Positions 1-7,996 are shown, counted from the stretch's first letter. The stretch: DNA of 35,836 nt from Anaerolineae bacterium (GCA_003154115.1 PMCF01000100.1:1-35836), one strand, 5' to 3'. The notes: generated by a model not told the origin, from the letters alone. Program-made: numbers and translations.

Positions 1-266
1 AAGGCCGCATCCGGTTTGACCTCATCGAGATACTTCAAGACATCCACCTTATGCGGAATCGTCAAGTTAATCCCTTTCATGTTGAACGCCCGCAATCCCT
101 GCATGGCAGTGCCCAAGTCCTGCGGATAGACTTCAATCGTCAGGTAACGCCAGGCCAGGTTGAGCGCATGAAACGCTGCTTCTTGCATGACGCCGGTGGG
201 ATTCTCGGCGATGGGCTGCCCGAAGGCGCCCACCAATTCGGCTTTGTAAGTCGTGGGTTGAGACAT
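1..266 (-). CDS. Shikimate/quinate dehydrogenase-family protein, N-terminal part (gene runs off the window)
   Basis: The first 88 codons of an AroE-fold enzyme are present; the 3' end lies beyond base 1. The start at 266 follows a good GGGGAG ribosome site. The substrate domain is recognisable by its beginning (ELVGAFGQPIAENPTGVMQ) and by NLTIPHK, whose Lys is the catalytic lysine of shikimate dehydrogenases. The usual SLSP substrate-carboxylate motif is replaced by NPTG, so the substrate is probably not shikimate. It is the last visible gene of the operon that encodes a LacI regulator, a sugar ABC transporter and a cytidylate-kinase-like protein. That suggests NAD(P)-dependent oxidation of an imported cyclitol or polyol (inference). 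The family assignment is solid; the substrate is unknown. Confidence 0.8.
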   Translation of the reverse strand, partial: MSQPTTYKAELVGAFGQPIAENPTGVMQEAAFHALNLAWRYLTIEVYPQDLGTAMQGLRAFNMKGINLTIPHKVDVLKYLDEVKPDAA

Positions 267-361
267 GCTTATCACTCCCCGCTCTCGCTAAAAGCATAAG
301 TCGGATCGGCTGGGTCAGTTTTAGCCCTGCCGACAACTGAGTAGTTCGCCCGACAGCAGGT

Positions 362-1021
362 TTAACCAGGTAACGGGTATCCCAACACCTGCGTAACGGC
401 GTCGGCCAGAACTGAATCCACTTTAATCGTCGCCGTCGTAACCGCCTCTTGTCTCAGCGGTTGCTGCTCCAGCGCTCTGGCCGCAGCGACGATCTGGTTC
501 ACCACTGTGTCGGCCGTCAGAACGCTGGTGTTCAACATCAACCCGAAGCCGGCCGGATCATCCCATTGCCGGTTATAGAAACGCTGCACAAATTTGCGAT
601 GCATCGCTTCGTCATCACGCACTTGCTCTTCGACGACAGCGGCCTCCGTCAATCCTTCCCGGGCCATCACGCGCTGCACCCGATCGGGAAGCGTAGCTTT
701 GATGTGCACGCTCAGTACATCGGCATACCGGCCGAGGACCGCAAAGCCAGCCCGGCCCAAAATCACGCTGTGGCCCCGTTGCGCCAGCGCCTCCAAAATC
801 TCGTTCAACATCGACACGATCAGCAGGTTATCGGAGTTGAGCAGGTCGAGGATGCTCGGCGCCGTGCTGTACACTTGATTGAACTTGGTCAGCCCGTATT
901 GCCGGAAAACCCGATCGGATATGTTTTTGTCCGCAAATTCATAGCCCAGATTCTGCGCCACGCGCTGGCCGATGTCAACACCGCCGCTGCCCAGCTCGTT
1001 GGAAATCGTAATCACTGCCAT
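362..1021 (-). CDS. Cytidylate kinase-like family protein
   Basis: A 219-residue protein of the cytidylate-kinase-like (Cytidylate_kin2) type. The N-terminus MAVITISNELGSGG is the characteristic P-loop-like start of this family, followed by an N-terminal helix and a DKNISDRVF segment. A central VILGRAGFAVL strand and an RVMAREGLTEAAV region with Arg residues resemble the lid of NMP kinases. A clear GGAGG ribosome site precedes the start, and only 15 bp separate it from the upstream transporter ATPase, so it is co-transcribed with the sugar uptake genes. True CMP kinases are named Cmk; this group is divergent and its phosphate acceptor is not known to me. A role in phosphorylating the imported substrate is possible but unproven. 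Confidence 0.8.
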   Translation of the reverse strand: MAVITISNELGSGGVDIGQRVAQNLGYEFADKNISDRVFRQYGLTKFNQVYSTAPSILDLLNSDNLLIVSMLNEILEALAQRGHSVILGRAGFAVLGRYADVLSVHIKATLPDRVQRVMAREGLTEAAVVEEQVRDDEAMHRKFVQRFYNRQWDDPAGFGLMLNTSVLTADTVVNQIVAAARALEQQPLRQEAVTTATIKVDSVLADAVTQVLGYPLPG

Positions 1022-1036
1022 GTTGCCGCCTCCTTG

Positions 1037-2554
1037 CTACGGCTGCGCTAACGCGCCCTCGGATCCCACCGCGTACTTCATGATCGCCTCTTCACTCGCC
1101 TCGGCCCGCGATAATTCTTTCACGATCCGGCCCTGGCGCATCACCATGATCCGATCGCTCATGCCCAGCACCTCGGGCAGTTCTGATGAGATCATGATGA
1201 TCCCGACACCCTGTTGGGTCAACCGATCCATGATCTGATAAATCTCGGACTTGCTGCCCACGTCAATGCCGCGCGTGGGTTCATCCAGAATGAAGATACG
1301 TGTGCCGATGCTGAGCCAGCGCGCCAGCACGACCTTCTGCTGATTTCCGCCGCTCATGTTGACGACCAAGAATTTGTGGCCGGGTGTCTTGATGCTCAAG
1401 TCTTTGATCATCCGTTTGACCACGCTGAGTTCCTTGGCTGCTTGGATCACGCCCATCCGGCACAATTGCTTCAAGCCCGAGATCGTGGTGTTGGCCATGA
1501 CATTCAACTTGAGAAACAGACCCTGAGCCTTGCGATCTTCGGTGACCAGCGCCAGTCCATGGCTGATCGCGTCTGCCGGAGAATGCGGCTTATACACTTG
1601 CCCGGAGATGCGCATCTCGCCCGCGTAGGGATCTGCCCCGAAGATGGCCCGCGCTAACTCAGTCCGGCCTGATCCGACGATGCCGGCAAACCCGACGATC
1701 TCGCCAGCGTGCAGTTGGAAAGAAATATCCCGCAAGAGCTTGGTCTGGGAGATATTGCTGACTTCCAGCAGGACATCGCTGGACGTCAGGCTCCGCTTGG
1801 GATAAACGTCCTTCAGGTCACGCCCGATCATGAGCTTAACCAGATCATCCATCGTCACTTCAGAGACGCTCCGGGTAGTCACGTAGCGCCCATCTTTGAG
1901 AATGGTGACCTCGTCCGCCACCTCAAAGATTTCTTTCAGACGATGGGAAATGTAGATGATGCCAATGCCCTGCGCTTGAAGTGTGCGGACAACTTGAAAC
2001 AGCTTTTCAAGGTCTTTTTCGCCCAGCACGGCCGACGGCTCATCCATGATGAGGATGCGCGTCTTGCGATTCAGAGATTTGGCAATCTCAACCAATTGCT
2101 GTTCAGCCACGGAGAGCGTTGAGGTAGGCGCATCCACGGAAAAGGTGACGCCCAGACTGTCCAGGATCTCTTTAGAACGCGCCTTCACCGTAGCCCAATC
2201 AACCGTCATGCCTTTTCTGGGCAGATGGCCCAGAAAGATATTCTCGGCGACGGTCAGATCGCGGGCCAGGTTGAACTCCTGATAGATCGTCGAGATACCC
2301 AACGCCTGGGCATCGTGCGGCCCGTGAATTTCAACCGGATTCCCTTCGAAAAAGATTTCGCCTTCGTCCTTCGAATAGGCACCGGACAAAATCTTGATCA
2401 ACGTTGACTTGCCAGCCCCGTTCTCGCCCAATAGAGCATGAACCTGGCCCTCGCGGATAGTGAGATTGACGCCTTCCAACGCTTTAACGCCGGGAAAGGT
2501 TTTGCCGATGCCCTTCATTTCCAGCAGGATTTTACCTGGGGAACCATTACTCAT
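1037..2554 (-). CDS. Sugar ABC transporter ATP-binding protein (RbsA/MglA/XylG type)
   Basis: A 505-residue double-nucleotide-binding-domain ATPase that energises CUT2-type monosaccharide import at the inner face of the membrane. Domain 1 has Walker A GENGAGKST (43-51), signature LSVAEQQ (147-153) and Walker B ILIMDEPSA (167-175). Domain 2 has a degenerate Walker A GIVGSGRTE (about 291-299) lacking Lys, signature MSGGNQQK (400-407) and Walker B FILDEPT (421-427). A degenerate second P-loop is normal for this family. Length matches the usual 490-510 residues. The gene lies between the permease and the cytidylate-kinase-like gene in one operon. The exact sugar cannot be read from the ATPase. 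Confidence 0.95.
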   Translation of the reverse strand: MSNGSPGKILLEMKGIGKTFPGVKALEGVNLTIREGQVHALLGENGAGKSTLIKILSGAYSKDEGEIFFEGNPVEIHGPHDAQALGISTIYQEFNLARDLTVAENIFLGHLPRKGMTVDWATVKARSKEILDSLGVTFSVDAPTSTLSVAEQQLVEIAKSLNRKTRILIMDEPSAVLGEKDLEKLFQVVRTLQAQGIGIIYISHRLKEIFEVADEVTILKDGRYVTTRSVSEVTMDDLVKLMIGRDLKDVYPKRSLTSSDVLLEVSNISQTKLLRDISFQLHAGEIVGFAGIVGSGRTELARAIFGADPYAGEMRISGQVYKPHSPADAISHGLALVTEDRKAQGLFLKLNVMANTTISGLKQLCRMGVIQAAKELSVVKRMIKDLSIKTPGHKFLVVNMSGGNQQKVVLARWLSIGTRIFILDEPTRGIDVGSKSEIYQIMDRLTQQGVGIIMISSELPEVLGMSDRIMVMRQGRIVKELSRAEASEEAIMKYAVGSEGALAQP

Positions 2555-2575
2555 GGCGCTATCCCTCCTCTCTGG

Positions 2576-3562
2576 CTACTTGCCCCGATGGGACAGATAG
2601 TCAACGGATACCGCGAGGATCACCAGAATACCGGTGATCAACACCTGGTAGGTTGACTCGACGCCCATCAGTTGCAAGCCGTTGCGAAACACCCCGACGA
2701 TGAGCGCGCCGATTAGTGTTCCCAGGATTTGACCGCGACCGCCTAACAAGCTGGTACCACCCAGCACCACGGCTGTGATGCTGTCCAAGTTGCTGGTTTG
2801 CCCGGCCTGCGGATCGCCCACGCCGGTGCGTGACACCAACAATAAACCGGCGAGGCCGTACGTCAAAGCTGCGATCGTATAGACACCGATCAGCACGCGC
2901 TTCGTGTTAATGCCGGCCAGACGAGCGGCTTCCGGATTGTCACCCACCGCGTACACTGAGCGACCAGCCGGTGTCGAGCGCAGCACAAACCAGGCGATGG
3001 CATATAAAATGAGCATCAATACCGAGCCATACGTTATCTCGGTACCCCCGATCGTAAAAGTGTTGCCGAAGAATAAGAGTATTTTCGGCAAGGTGGTGAT
3101 CGTCGACGTGGTGTAAATTCGGACCAGGGCATAGACAATGTTCAACGTACCCAGGGTCACGATGAAGGGCGGGAGACCGATGGCCGTGATCAGCGAACCA
3201 TTCAACACACCTACCGCCACGCCTGCCAGCAGGCCCGCCAGGATCGCCAAAACCGGATCCAGCCCCGATCTCATGGTGAGACCCGTCATGAGTACCGAGG
3301 ACAGCGCCATGATCATGCCATTGGACAGATCGATCCCGCCCGTCAGGATGACCAATGTTTGCCCGATGGCCAGAGTGCCGACCACCATCACCTGCTGCAT
3401 GATCAGGGAGAAATTCGCGCCAGTCAGAAACTTGTCGCTTTGCGTGGCAAAGAAGATAATCGCCAACACGAGCGCCGCCAAGGGGCCCATGATTGGTGAT
3501 CCCCGAAATACGTCTAGGACGCCGGAACGACGTTTGGTGACCTTACTCACAACTGCGCTCAT
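2576..3562 (-). CDS. Sugar ABC transporter permease (RbsC/MglC type)
   Basis: A 328-residue polytopic membrane protein of the BPD_transp_2 family that forms the channel of a CUT2 importer. The sequence is a series of hydrophobic segments from about residue 25 on, with the family-typical NPEAARLAGIN cytoplasmic loop and the VVLGGTSLLGGRG segment before the last helices. The start at 3562 (MSAVVSKVTK) is chosen over an upstream ATG at 3613 because GGAGAG lies just before it and the longer form would read through the intergenic stem-loop. It is 21 bp upstream of the ATPase gene. One copy is present, so it probably works as a homodimer, as is usual for this class. Confidence 0.94.
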   Translation of the reverse strand: MSAVVSKVTKRRSGVLDVFRGSPIMGPLAALVLAIIFFATQSDKFLTGANFSLIMQQVMVVGTLAIGQTLVILTGGIDLSNGMIMALSSVLMTGLTMRSGLDPVLAILAGLLAGVAVGVLNGSLITAIGLPPFIVTLGTLNIVYALVRIYTTSTITTLPKILLFFGNTFTIGGTEITYGSVLMLILYAIAWFVLRSTPAGRSVYAVGDNPEAARLAGINTKRVLIGVYTIAALTYGLAGLLLVSRTGVGDPQAGQTSNLDSITAVVLGGTSLLGGRGQILGTLIGALIVGVFRNGLQLMGVESTYQVLITGILVILAVSVDYLSHRGK

Positions 3563-3582
3563 GGACAACTCTCCTATATAGA

Positions 3583-3615
3583 GAGTGGCGATGAAGATTA
3601 TCCTCACCGCCACTC
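3583..3615 (-). promoter_or_regulatory. Intergenic RNA stem-loop between binding-protein and permease genes
   Basis: On the minus-strand transcript a 12-bp stem (GAGUGGCGGUGA with UCAUCGCCACUC, one G-U pair) encloses a 9-nt loop. No U-run follows, so it is not a simple terminator. Stem-loops at this place in periplasmic-binding-protein operons commonly protect the upstream message, so that the binding protein is made in excess over the membrane parts. That role here is inferred. Confidence 0.7.
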
Positions 3616-3627
3616 AGTCAACTTAGG

Positions 3628-4695
3628 CTATTTCGTACCCCAGCAGTTCTCCGTGCCGAACTTGGAATCCTTGCTGTCCACGCCCGCCTGCGGCTTGTCG
3701 GTGATGAGCGTGACGCCGGTGTCAGTATAGCCGGACGGCTTCGCGCCCGTCTGGGCAAACTTGACCAGCGCATCCACACCCATCGACGCCATCTTCAGCG
3801 GATACTGCTGCGAAGTGGCCGCGATTTGCCCATCGACCACGCCTTGCACGCCACGGCAGCCGCCGTCGACAGACACGATGGTGATGTCTTTATCCTTACC
3901 GGCAGCCTTGATGGCCGTGTAGGCGCCGAAGGCAGCCGGCTCGTTGATCGTGTAAACCAGATTGATATTCGGGTTCTTGCTCAGGCAGTTTTCCATGGCA
4001 GTCTGACCTTCCGTCTGATCGCCGTGAGTGTCCTGAGAGCAAACCACTTCTGGGGCGGTGACGAGGTCAGACGAATTCGGATCCACTTTCGACGCCAGGC
4101 CGTAACCCTGCAGGAAACCATTGTGACGCTGCGCTCCGACGGTGATGCCAGGTTGCAGATCGAGCGTGGCGATGACGGGCTTCTTGCTACCCATGGCCGC
4201 CTTAGCCCACTGGCCGATCAACAGACCGGCGTTGAAGTTGTTCGTCGCGAACAGGGCGTCGACCGCGCTCTGTGGCTCGGTCGCGGTGTCCAGCGCGATG
4301 ACGACCACGCCCTTATCGCGCGCCTTCTGGATGCTGGGCACGATCGCTTTAGTGTCGCTGGGGGTGATGAGGATGCCCTTGGCCCCGGCGTTGACCATGT
4401 TCTCGAGCGCCGTTACCTGGCCTTCGTTGTCGCCGTCTTTAGCGCCGGCGCCCGTCATCAACTTGGCACCTAATTCGTTCGCCTTGGCCTGAGCACCTTC
4501 CTTCATCTTAACGAAAAATGGGTTGGTCTCGGTCTTGGTGATCAGACCAACGATAATCTGGCTAGCGGCAGCCGCTGGGGCTTGAGTTGCAGCCGGGGCC
4601 GCCGCTGGGGCCTGAGTTGCAGCCGGGGCCGCGCCGCCACAAGCGGCTAGCAACATACCAATTACGATCAGCGGGACGATGTGTTTATACGACAT
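3628..4695 (-). CDS. Sugar ABC transporter substrate-binding lipoprotein
   Basis: A 355-residue solute-binding protein of the Peripla_BP_4 (ribose/galactose/fructose) type. Residues 1-18 form a lipoprotein signal ending in MLLAAC, with Cys19 as the lipid-modified residue. A low-complexity Ala/Pro/Thr/Gln linker built of two repeats follows, a style common in Chloroflexota. The body begins IIVGLITKTETNPFFVKMKEG, typical of the family, with the VSVDGGCRGVQGVVDGQIAAT hinge region near the C-terminus. The start at 4695 has AAGGAG upstream; an ATG at 4737 is less likely because it adds residues before the signal. It is the first transporter gene after the LacI regulator and presumably decides ligand specificity, which I cannot name. 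Confidence 0.94.
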   Translation of the reverse strand: MSYKHIVPLIVIGMLLAACGGAAPAATQAPAAAPAATQAPAAAASQIIVGLITKTETNPFFVKMKEGAQAKANELGAKLMTGAGAKDGDNEGQVTALENMVNAGAKGILITPSDTKAIVPSIQKARDKGVVVIALDTATEPQSAVDALFATNNFNAGLLIGQWAKAAMGSKKPVIATLDLQPGITVGAQRHNGFLQGYGLASKVDPNSSDLVTAPEVVCSQDTHGDQTEGQTAMENCLSKNPNINLVYTINEPAAFGAYTAIKAAGKDKDITIVSVDGGCRGVQGVVDGQIAATSQQYPLKMASMGVDALVKFAQTGAKPSGYTDTGVTLITDKPQAGVDSKDSKFGTENCWGTK

Positions 4696-4821
4696 GGTTC
4701 TCCTTATTGTTGTGTGAAGGCAGAGGGATACGAACACAGTTTAATAGGCCAACGTCCGACGATGCGCTTGTTTTGACCACCTCCTTCAAATCCATATGCC
4801 GTATGTTCGGCGGCAGATCAC

Positions 4822-5916
4822 TCACGCCTTATCTGAACCGTCCATTGGCGGTGCGGCACATGACGCTCTGACGATTAACTCCACTGGCATCAGTGAAGGG
4901 ACCTCGGCTGCTTCACCGTTGATCATCTGCATGAGCAATTGCGCTGCGGCTTGCCCCAGCCGATAGGCTGGTTGACACACCGCGGTGAGGGGTGGGCTAA
5001 ATAACGGCGCCCAATCGTGGTCGTCGAAGCTGATCAGTGAGATGTCCTCTGGACATCTTAGCCCGCATGTTCTGAAGGCATATAGTGCGCCCAACGTTAA
5101 TTGATTACTGGCGACAAAGAGCGCCGAAGGACGGCGGGGCGACTTCAGAATGTCCTGAAGCAGTTCATACGCGCTCGGTGCCTTCTGAGGTTGCGTTGAA
5201 GGCGAGACTAAGGGCAGAGAACCGGCTGTATCCGACTGTATGCCGTAGAAATGGGGATCGGCTCTCACGATAAAATCCTCACTCACAGGGAGATTCGCTT
5301 CCCTTAAAGCCCGTTCCCAACCCTTGAGTCGTTCTCGTTGGGTGCTAATGACATCCAAATTGATCAAGCAGGCAATGCGTTGATGCCCCAGGCCGATCAG
5401 ATAACGGGTGGCCTGATAAGCGCCTTCTTCATTGTTCACCCCGATCAGCGGGACTGCCAGGTCCGGGCTGCTACGGTCGAGTTGGATGATCGGAATACCC
5501 GCTTCAGCCATCGCCAGTAACGATGTGTTCCGTACACCGGTGGGGGAAATGATCAGCCCATCAATTTGCTGCGTGGCTAATAGATGTAAGCAATTGTTTT
5601 CGCGCTCGGGATCCTCGTCTGTGTCGCACAGGATGATGTTATACCCATGCCTGAGAAATTCGTCTTCGACTCCACGCACAGCAACTGTAAAAAAGGGGTT
5701 TGAGATTTCAGAAATGACCAGCCCAATTTTCCGGGTACTGTTAGTCGCTAAACCGCGCGCTACAGCATTAGGCCGATAGTTTAAAGACGCGATAGCGCCC
5801 AACACTTTTTGCCGTGTCTCATCGCTGACAAATCGTGTTCCATTGACGACATGAGATACCGTCGCAATCGATACTCCCGCACGTTCGGCAACATCCTTGC
5901 TTCTTACTTTAGCCAT
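4822..5916 (-). CDS. LacI-family transcriptional regulator
   Basis: A 364-residue regulator. Residues 1-50 are the LacI helix-turn-helix and hinge helix (VRSKDVAERAGVSIATVSHV, then NYRPNAVARGLA), followed by a periplasmic-binding-protein-like effector domain beginning KIGLVISEISNPFF. About 20 extra residues rich in Ser/Pro/Gln sit around 220-245, making it slightly longer than most relatives. It is the promoter-proximal gene of the sugar-transport operon, on the same strand, with palindromic operators covering the transcription start upstream. It therefore most likely represses itself and the transporter until the imported sugar or a derivative binds (inference). The ribosome site at 5916 is weak (GCGAGAG), but the start fits the family. 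Confidence 0.94.
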   Translation of the reverse strand: MAKVRSKDVAERAGVSIATVSHVVNGTRFVSDETRQKVLGAIASLNYRPNAVARGLATNSTRKIGLVISEISNPFFTVAVRGVEDEFLRHGYNIILCDTDEDPERENNCLHLLATQQIDGLIISPTGVRNTSLLAMAEAGIPIIQLDRSSPDLAVPLIGVNNEEGAYQATRYLIGLGHQRIACLINLDVISTQRERLKGWERALREANLPVSEDFIVRADPHFYGIQSDTAGSLPLVSPSTQPQKAPSAYELLQDILKSPRRPSALFVASNQLTLGALYAFRTCGLRCPEDISLISFDDHDWAPLFSPPLTAVCQPAYRLGQAAAQLLMQMINGEAAEVPSLMPVELIVRASCAAPPMDGSDKA

Positions 5917-5995
5917 GAGTCTCTCGCCTGGTAAGGATGTTATGTTATTTGAAAATCCGTTGTGTGTAAAATGTGAGATAACTACGAAGGTAAAT

Positions 5996-6037
5996 GCTTG
6001 CGTAACATATTACGCAAGCGCTTGCGTAAGCGCTTAC
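5996..6037. promoter_or_regulatory. LacI-type operator cluster (overlapping palindromes)
   Basis: Three copies of the half-site GCTTGCGTAA in alternating orientation occur at 5996-6005, 6010-6019 (inverted) and 6020-6029. The last two make a perfect 20-bp palindrome, TTACGCAAGCGCTTGCGTAA (6010-6029). A second perfect palindrome, GTAAGCGCTTAC (6026-6037), overlaps it. Both palindromes have the AAGCGCTT core with central CG that LacI-family proteins favour. The cluster lies just downstream of the -10 box, over the expected transcription start, so binding would block initiation. Confidence 0.85.
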
Positions 6038-6040
6038 TAA

Positions 6041-6069
6041 TTTATAACACGGTTTTTCTCATTTGTCAA
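6041..6069 (-). promoter_or_regulatory. Sigma70-type promoter of the LacI/sugar-transport operon
   Basis: On the minus strand TTGACA (6069-6064) is followed after 17 bp by TATAAA (6046-6041). The predicted start near 6034 falls inside the operator cluster, and the untranslated leader to the regulator gene would be about 118 nt. Confidence 0.85.
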
Positions 6070-6125
6070 TACTTTTTTGGTGCAAACTCGAGAGGTTTTC
6101 TAAAGTCAGTGTCGGTGATGTATGA

Positions 6126-6137
6126 CGTCATGGCGAG
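6126..6137 (+). repeat. Terminal fragment of the CGTCATTGCGAG repeat family
   Basis: CGTCATGGCGAG here is identical to the inverted right end of the element at 25680-25854 and differs by one base from the left ends at 14394 and 25680. No second arm is present. It lies directly before the truncated kinase frame, so it may mark a recombination point. Confidence 0.5.
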
Positions 6138-6140
6138 CCT

Positions 6141-6665
6141 TTGCTAGACGCACGTGGAAACAGCCCTTTTGAGATTTTTCAAGAGGCGCTCACGAATGTG
6201 ACCCGCCACGCACAGGCCAGTATCGTGCAGTTGCGGCTGCATCGCAGCGGTGCGGCTGTGATCGCACACATTGAGGATGATAGTCGGGACTTTGATGTGC
6301 AGCACGTGTTCAACGGCAACTTGCCGAAACAAGGAATCGGCCTGCTGGGGATGCGAAATCTAGTTGCGCTGCTGGCCGCGCAGCTGAACCTAGTCTGGCT
6401 GTATCGCGAGCCGGCCGGCCACATCGGCGCGACCGTCGAACCGTCGGACGATCACCTCGCACCGCCTTCGCCCGCCGAGATGGCGGCCCTGCTCGATCTC
6501 GCCATGCAGGACGCGCTCCCACGCTTGAAGCAACGGGCCTTGCAGATCGAGCAACTCGGCGAACAGTATCGCCCCTTCATCGAGCGGCTGTGCCAGTTGG
6601 TGGACGAGTTCGACGAAGATCAACTGCTGGCGTTGATCGAGCGGTACAGGACGGCGACGGACTGA
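6141..6665 (+). pseudogene. Truncated histidine kinase remnant (HATPase domain plus C-terminal tail)
   Basis: About 174 codons resemble the end of a NarL-class sensor kinase. The ATPase N-box is visible as EIFQEALTNVTRHAQAS, a degenerate G1 box as DDSRDFD, and the G2 box as GIGLLGMRNL. No sensor, HAMP or phospho-accepting His region precedes it: the frame is closed by TGA at 6123 and the only available start is TTG at 6141. The C-terminal 70 residues (ALLDLAMQDAL..., EQYRPFIERL) resemble, from memory, the tail of hybrid sensor kinases rather than a NarX-type end. It converges on pyrD with 16 bp between the stop codons. It is most likely a relic, although a short free-standing ATPase protein cannot be excluded. 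Confidence 0.65.
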
Positions 6666-6681
6666 ATCATGCTCGTTTGAA

Positions 6682-7755
6682 TCACCGCGCACGTTCCAAG
6701 CACGCCCGATTGATCTGCTTCACCAAACTCGGCCCAGCATACACGAGGCCGGTGTAGACTTGAACCAAAGTCGCACCGGCCTCGAACTTCGCCAGCGCAT
6801 CAAAGGGATTCATCACGCCACCCACACCGATGATGGGCAAGCGGCCATTCGTCTTGCGGGCGATGCCGCTGATGATGGCTGTCGCGCGTTGCGTCAACGG
6901 TCTGCCACTCAAGCCGCCTTTCAGATCACGATACTGCGCGGGAATCCCCTCACGTCCGATGGTTGTATTCGTGGCGATGATGCCATCCACACCCGCTAGT
7001 TCGATCGCGCCCAACACGTCGTCGATTTCTGCCTCGGTCAAGTCTGGCGCGATCTTGACCAGCACCGGCACGCGTCTAGTTTCCATCCTTGCGAGCGTCC
7101 TGAGCGGAGCAACGTCTTTTTGTTGCGGAGTCGAAGGATGCGCCACTTCATCGCGCACCAGCGTAATTTCTTTCAGCAGACCTTCGATGTAATCGCGCGC
7201 CTGCAATTGTCGCAGATTCAGCGTATTGGGACTGCTGATATTGATCGCCACGTAGTCGGCTTGCCGATAGACTTGCTTGAACAGTTCCACGTAATCCTCG
7301 GCCGCCTGCTCGATAGGCGTGTCTTTGCTCTTGCCGATGTTGATGCCGACTTTCGCCTCGCCGCGTCGAACCTTCAACGCGTCTACGCCGTTATTCGGAA
7401 AGCCCATGCTGTTGATCACACCCTGCGACTCGATCACCCGCAGCACGCGCGGTTTGGGATTGCCGCTCTGCCTCTGGCGCGTCACCGTTCCGACCTCCAC
7501 GTGCCCGAAGCCCAGCGCGCTGAGGCCACGCACGCCAACACCATCTTTGTCGTAGCCTGCGGCCAACCCGATCGGATTGCGGAACTTCACGCCGAACGCC
7601 TCCACCTGCAAACGCGGATCGTTCACCTCGAAGATGGCACGCAACAAGGCATACGTCGGCGGCAGAATGCCCGCCCATTTGATCAAGTTTAGCGTGATCT
7701 TGTGAATGACCTCGGGGTCGAGTTTGAAGAGAAGGGGACGGATGGTGTTGTACAT
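6682..7755 (-). CDS. pyrD: Dihydroorotate dehydrogenase (quinone), class 2
   Basis: A 357-residue membrane-associated flavoprotein that oxidises dihydroorotate to orotate with quinone as acceptor. The N-terminal amphipathic helix (MYNTIRPLLFKLDPEVIHKI) is typical of class 2. FMN/substrate motifs include AAGYDKDG (65-72), NSMGFPNNG (115-123) and NISSPNT (172-178), whose second Ser (175) matches the catalytic base. The C-terminal FMN phosphate loop GVGGV is present. A GAGG ribosome site precedes the start. Residues 206-224 are encoded by a 57-bp palindromic repeat inserted in frame before VPVLVKIAPDL, in what should be a surface loop. It is the last gene of the pyrimidine operon, separated from the rest by an AAC(3)-like gene and repeats. 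Confidence 0.96.
   Translation of the reverse strand: MYNTIRPLLFKLDPEVIHKITLNLIKWAGILPPTYALLRAIFEVNDPRLQVEAFGVKFRNPIGLAAGYDKDGVGVRGLSALGFGHVEVGTVTRQRQSGNPKPRVLRVIESQGVINSMGFPNNGVDALKVRRGEAKVGINIGKSKDTPIEQAAEDYVELFKQVYRQADYVAINISSPNTLNLRQLQARDYIEGLLKEITLVRDEVAHPSTPQQKDVAPLRTLARMETRRVPVLVKIAPDLTEAEIDDVLGAIELAGVDGIIATNTTIGREGIPAQYRDLKGGLSGRPLTQRATAIISGIARKTNGRLPIIGVGGVMNPFDALAKFEAGATLVQVYTGLVYAGPSLVKQINRACLERAR
7084..7140. repeat. In-frame palindromic element inside pyrD
   Basis: A 57-bp element is bounded by CATCCTT and AAGGATG. It carries an internal hairpin GCAAC/GTTGC and the segment GCGAGCGTCC-GAGCGGAGC...GCGGAGTCGAAGGA, shared with 14394-14519. Its length is exactly 19 codons and it contains no stop in the pyrD frame. 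Confidence 0.85.
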
Positions 7756-7801
7756 AGAACCTCAGTCAGATGAAAGAGAGAAGAGGAGTGACAGAGAGAT
7801 T

Positions 7802-7838
7802 GAGAGACAGAGGGATAGAGAAAATCCCTCCGTCTCTC
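7802..7838. repeat. Inverted repeat in the spacer upstream of pyrD
   Basis: Fifteen-base arms (GAGAGACAGAGGGAT and ATCCCTCCGTCTCTC, one mismatch) enclose a 7-base loop within a purine-rich, roughly 8-bp-periodic stretch (7771-7823). On the pyr transcript it would form a strong hairpin between the AAC(3)-like gene and pyrD. Confidence 0.7.
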
Positions 7839-7849
7839 TGTCCTAACGT

Positions 7850-7980
7850 CCCGCATGACCCGCCCGGCGCGGCGCTCGCTCCGCAGCCGACTTTACGGCG
7901 GACTTTCTGTTGGCTCTGACAGCGATCCATAAGGCGCGGAGCGTCGGGTCGGTGTTCATGCGGTTGTTGGGCCGCCTTCT
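7850..7980. repeat. Probable dispersed repeat between AAC(3)-like gene and pyrD
   Basis: A GC-rich stretch whose minus-strand translation contains RRPNNRMNTDP, a peptide I recall as the product of a widely dispersed non-coding repeat in environmental genomes. No second copy occurs in this window, so the assignment rests on memory. The overlapping short open frame at 7843-8052 is not considered a gene. Confidence 0.4.
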
Positions 7981-7996
7981 CATGACTGCATGTCCA

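Noticed and set aside
1214-1657. Long plus-strand frames opposite the transporter, pyr and exporter genes
   Set aside because: They are antisense shadows of well-supported minus-strand genes with clear domains and carry no motifs of their own.
4777-4786. Perfect anti-16S complement AAGGAGGTGG on the minus strand
   Set aside because: No start codon follows at usable distance and no frame begins there; the binding-protein gene has its own AAGGAG site nearer its start.
7084-7140. Interpretation of the pyrD insertion as a natural extended loop
   Set aside because: The DNA shares repeat blocks with 14394-14519 and has inverted ends, which a normal loop would not.
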